From the NCBI GenBank assembly GCA_026785765.1, contig JAJAZK010000207.1:1-6073 (forward strand): DNA of 6,073 bases. The letters run 5' to 3'. Positions 5,645 to 6,073 of this stretch are shown in pieces. Origin of the DNA: Rhodoferax sp. GTDB lineage: Bacteria; Pseudomonadota; Gammaproteobacteria; Burkholderiales; Burkholderiaceae_C. The notes beneath the pieces were generated by a model that saw only the letters and a program-made list of their open reading frames with translations, searched no databases and had not been told where the DNA came from. Every line of letters starts with the position of its first letter. Positions within the stretch are counted from its first letter, which is position 1. The position numbers and the translations under genes were made by a program.

Positions 5645-6073
5645 TTACTGACGGAGGTTCTGCAACAGGGAATCGAATATGGTTTGCGACACTTGCAAGA
5701 TCTTGGCCGACGCCTGGTAGGCCTGCTGGAACTGCAACAGTTTGGCGGCCTCTTCATCCAGATTGACGCCCGACACCGCGCTGCGGTCGGCTTCGACGCT
5801 GCTTGCAATCGACTTTGAGATCTCGGCTGAGAAACCGGCGCTCTGCACACGCACGCCGATCTGTGACAACAGGGCTGCGTAGCCATCGGTGGTCGGCGCG
5901 CCGTCGAACATCGGGGTGTCGCGCAGGGCCAGCATGGCTTCGGCGTTGCCGCCGGTGGTGGCTGAAAACGCATTCGCCGCTACCAAAAAAGTGTCGCCGA
6001 CCTTCGGCACTCCATTGAGCTGCAGCACCCAGCCGTTGAAGCTGATTGACTGGCCTGGCGTGTATGCCAGGCC
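5645..6073 (-). CDS. flgK: Flagellar hook-filament junction protein FlgK (HAP1), C-terminal part
   Basis: This is the last 142 residues of FlgK, the first junction protein on the hook; the gene continues past the right edge. The frame is open to base 6073, where the visible protein begins GLAYTPGQSISFNGW and continues to the G-x-P-x-x-GD-x-F strand typical of the FlgK middle domain. The final 55 residues form the flagellar basal-body rod/HAP C-terminal domain, with the signature SGVNLDEEAAKLLQFQQAYQ (positions 95-114 of the fragment), a few further residues of the same helix, and a terminal helix ending SLLQNLRQ. This end packs with the N-terminal helix to form the D0 layer. No cysteine is present in this part, unlike in FlgL. 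The order flgK-flgL with a 21-base gap is the usual end of a flagellar flg operon. Confidence 0.95.
   Translation of the reverse strand, partial: GLAYTPGQSISFNGWVLQLNGVPKVGDTFLVAANAFSATTGGNAEAMLALRDTPMFDGAPTTDGYAALLSQIGVRVQSAGFSAEISKSIASSVEADRSAVSGVNLDEEAAKLLQFQQAYQASAKILQVSQTIFDSLLQNLRQ

Noticed and set aside
4595..5818. A 407-codon open frame on the plus strand, longer than flgL, spanning flgL and part of flgK in antisense
   Set aside because: It overlies two clear flagellar genes, its protein shows no domain or membrane pattern and is rich in Arg/His/Gly/Gln as expected of reversed high-GC codons. It is a shadow frame.

Overview
The window is dense, high-GC, Gram-negative coding DNA. Protein features point to a flagellated proteobacterium, most likely a betaproteobacterium (Burkholderiales or a close relative). 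The clues are the long FlgL of 396 residues, the HDOD protein directly behind flgL, and the DMT transporter with a histidine-rich tail, a type I recall from that group. The placement is inferred from protein similarity held in memory, not from a search. I see no tRNA, rRNA, CRISPR array, insertion sequence or integrase.

Layout. The plus strand carries, from the left edge, the C-terminal part of a Cu(+)-type P1B ATPase (copA-like, to 593) and, 16 bases later, a six-helix PAP2-family lipid phosphatase (610-1356). The minus strand carries everything else. Read right to left it holds the 3' end of flgK (6073-5645, running off the right edge), flgL (5623-4433), an HDOD-domain signalling protein (4426-3182), a class I SAM-dependent methyltransferase (3109-2495), and an EamA/DMT ten-helix transporter with a 65-residue tail containing 24 histidines (2485-1424). 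The two strands converge in a 67-base gap (1357-1423) that holds an imperfect stem-loop and no gene.

How the genes group. flgK, flgL and the HDOD gene look like one transcription unit: gaps are 21 and 6 bases, and the HDOD ribosome-binding site overlaps the flgL stop codon. This ties the hook-filament junction proteins to a regulatory protein. After the HDOD gene comes a 72-base gap containing a perfect 14-base dyad. The dyad sits inside the spacer of a plausible promoter, so the methyltransferase-transporter pair (9-base gap) probably forms its own, possibly regulated, unit. The copper ATPase, the histidine-rich transporter and the cysteine-bearing methyltransferase suggest a metal-handling theme in the left half, but that link is inference.

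The points most worth a second look are the HDOD gene coupled to flgL, the dyad inside the candidate promoter, the duplicated histidine motif at the transporter's C-terminus, and the cysteine pattern of the methyltransferase. I did not find a clearly new multi-gene system.
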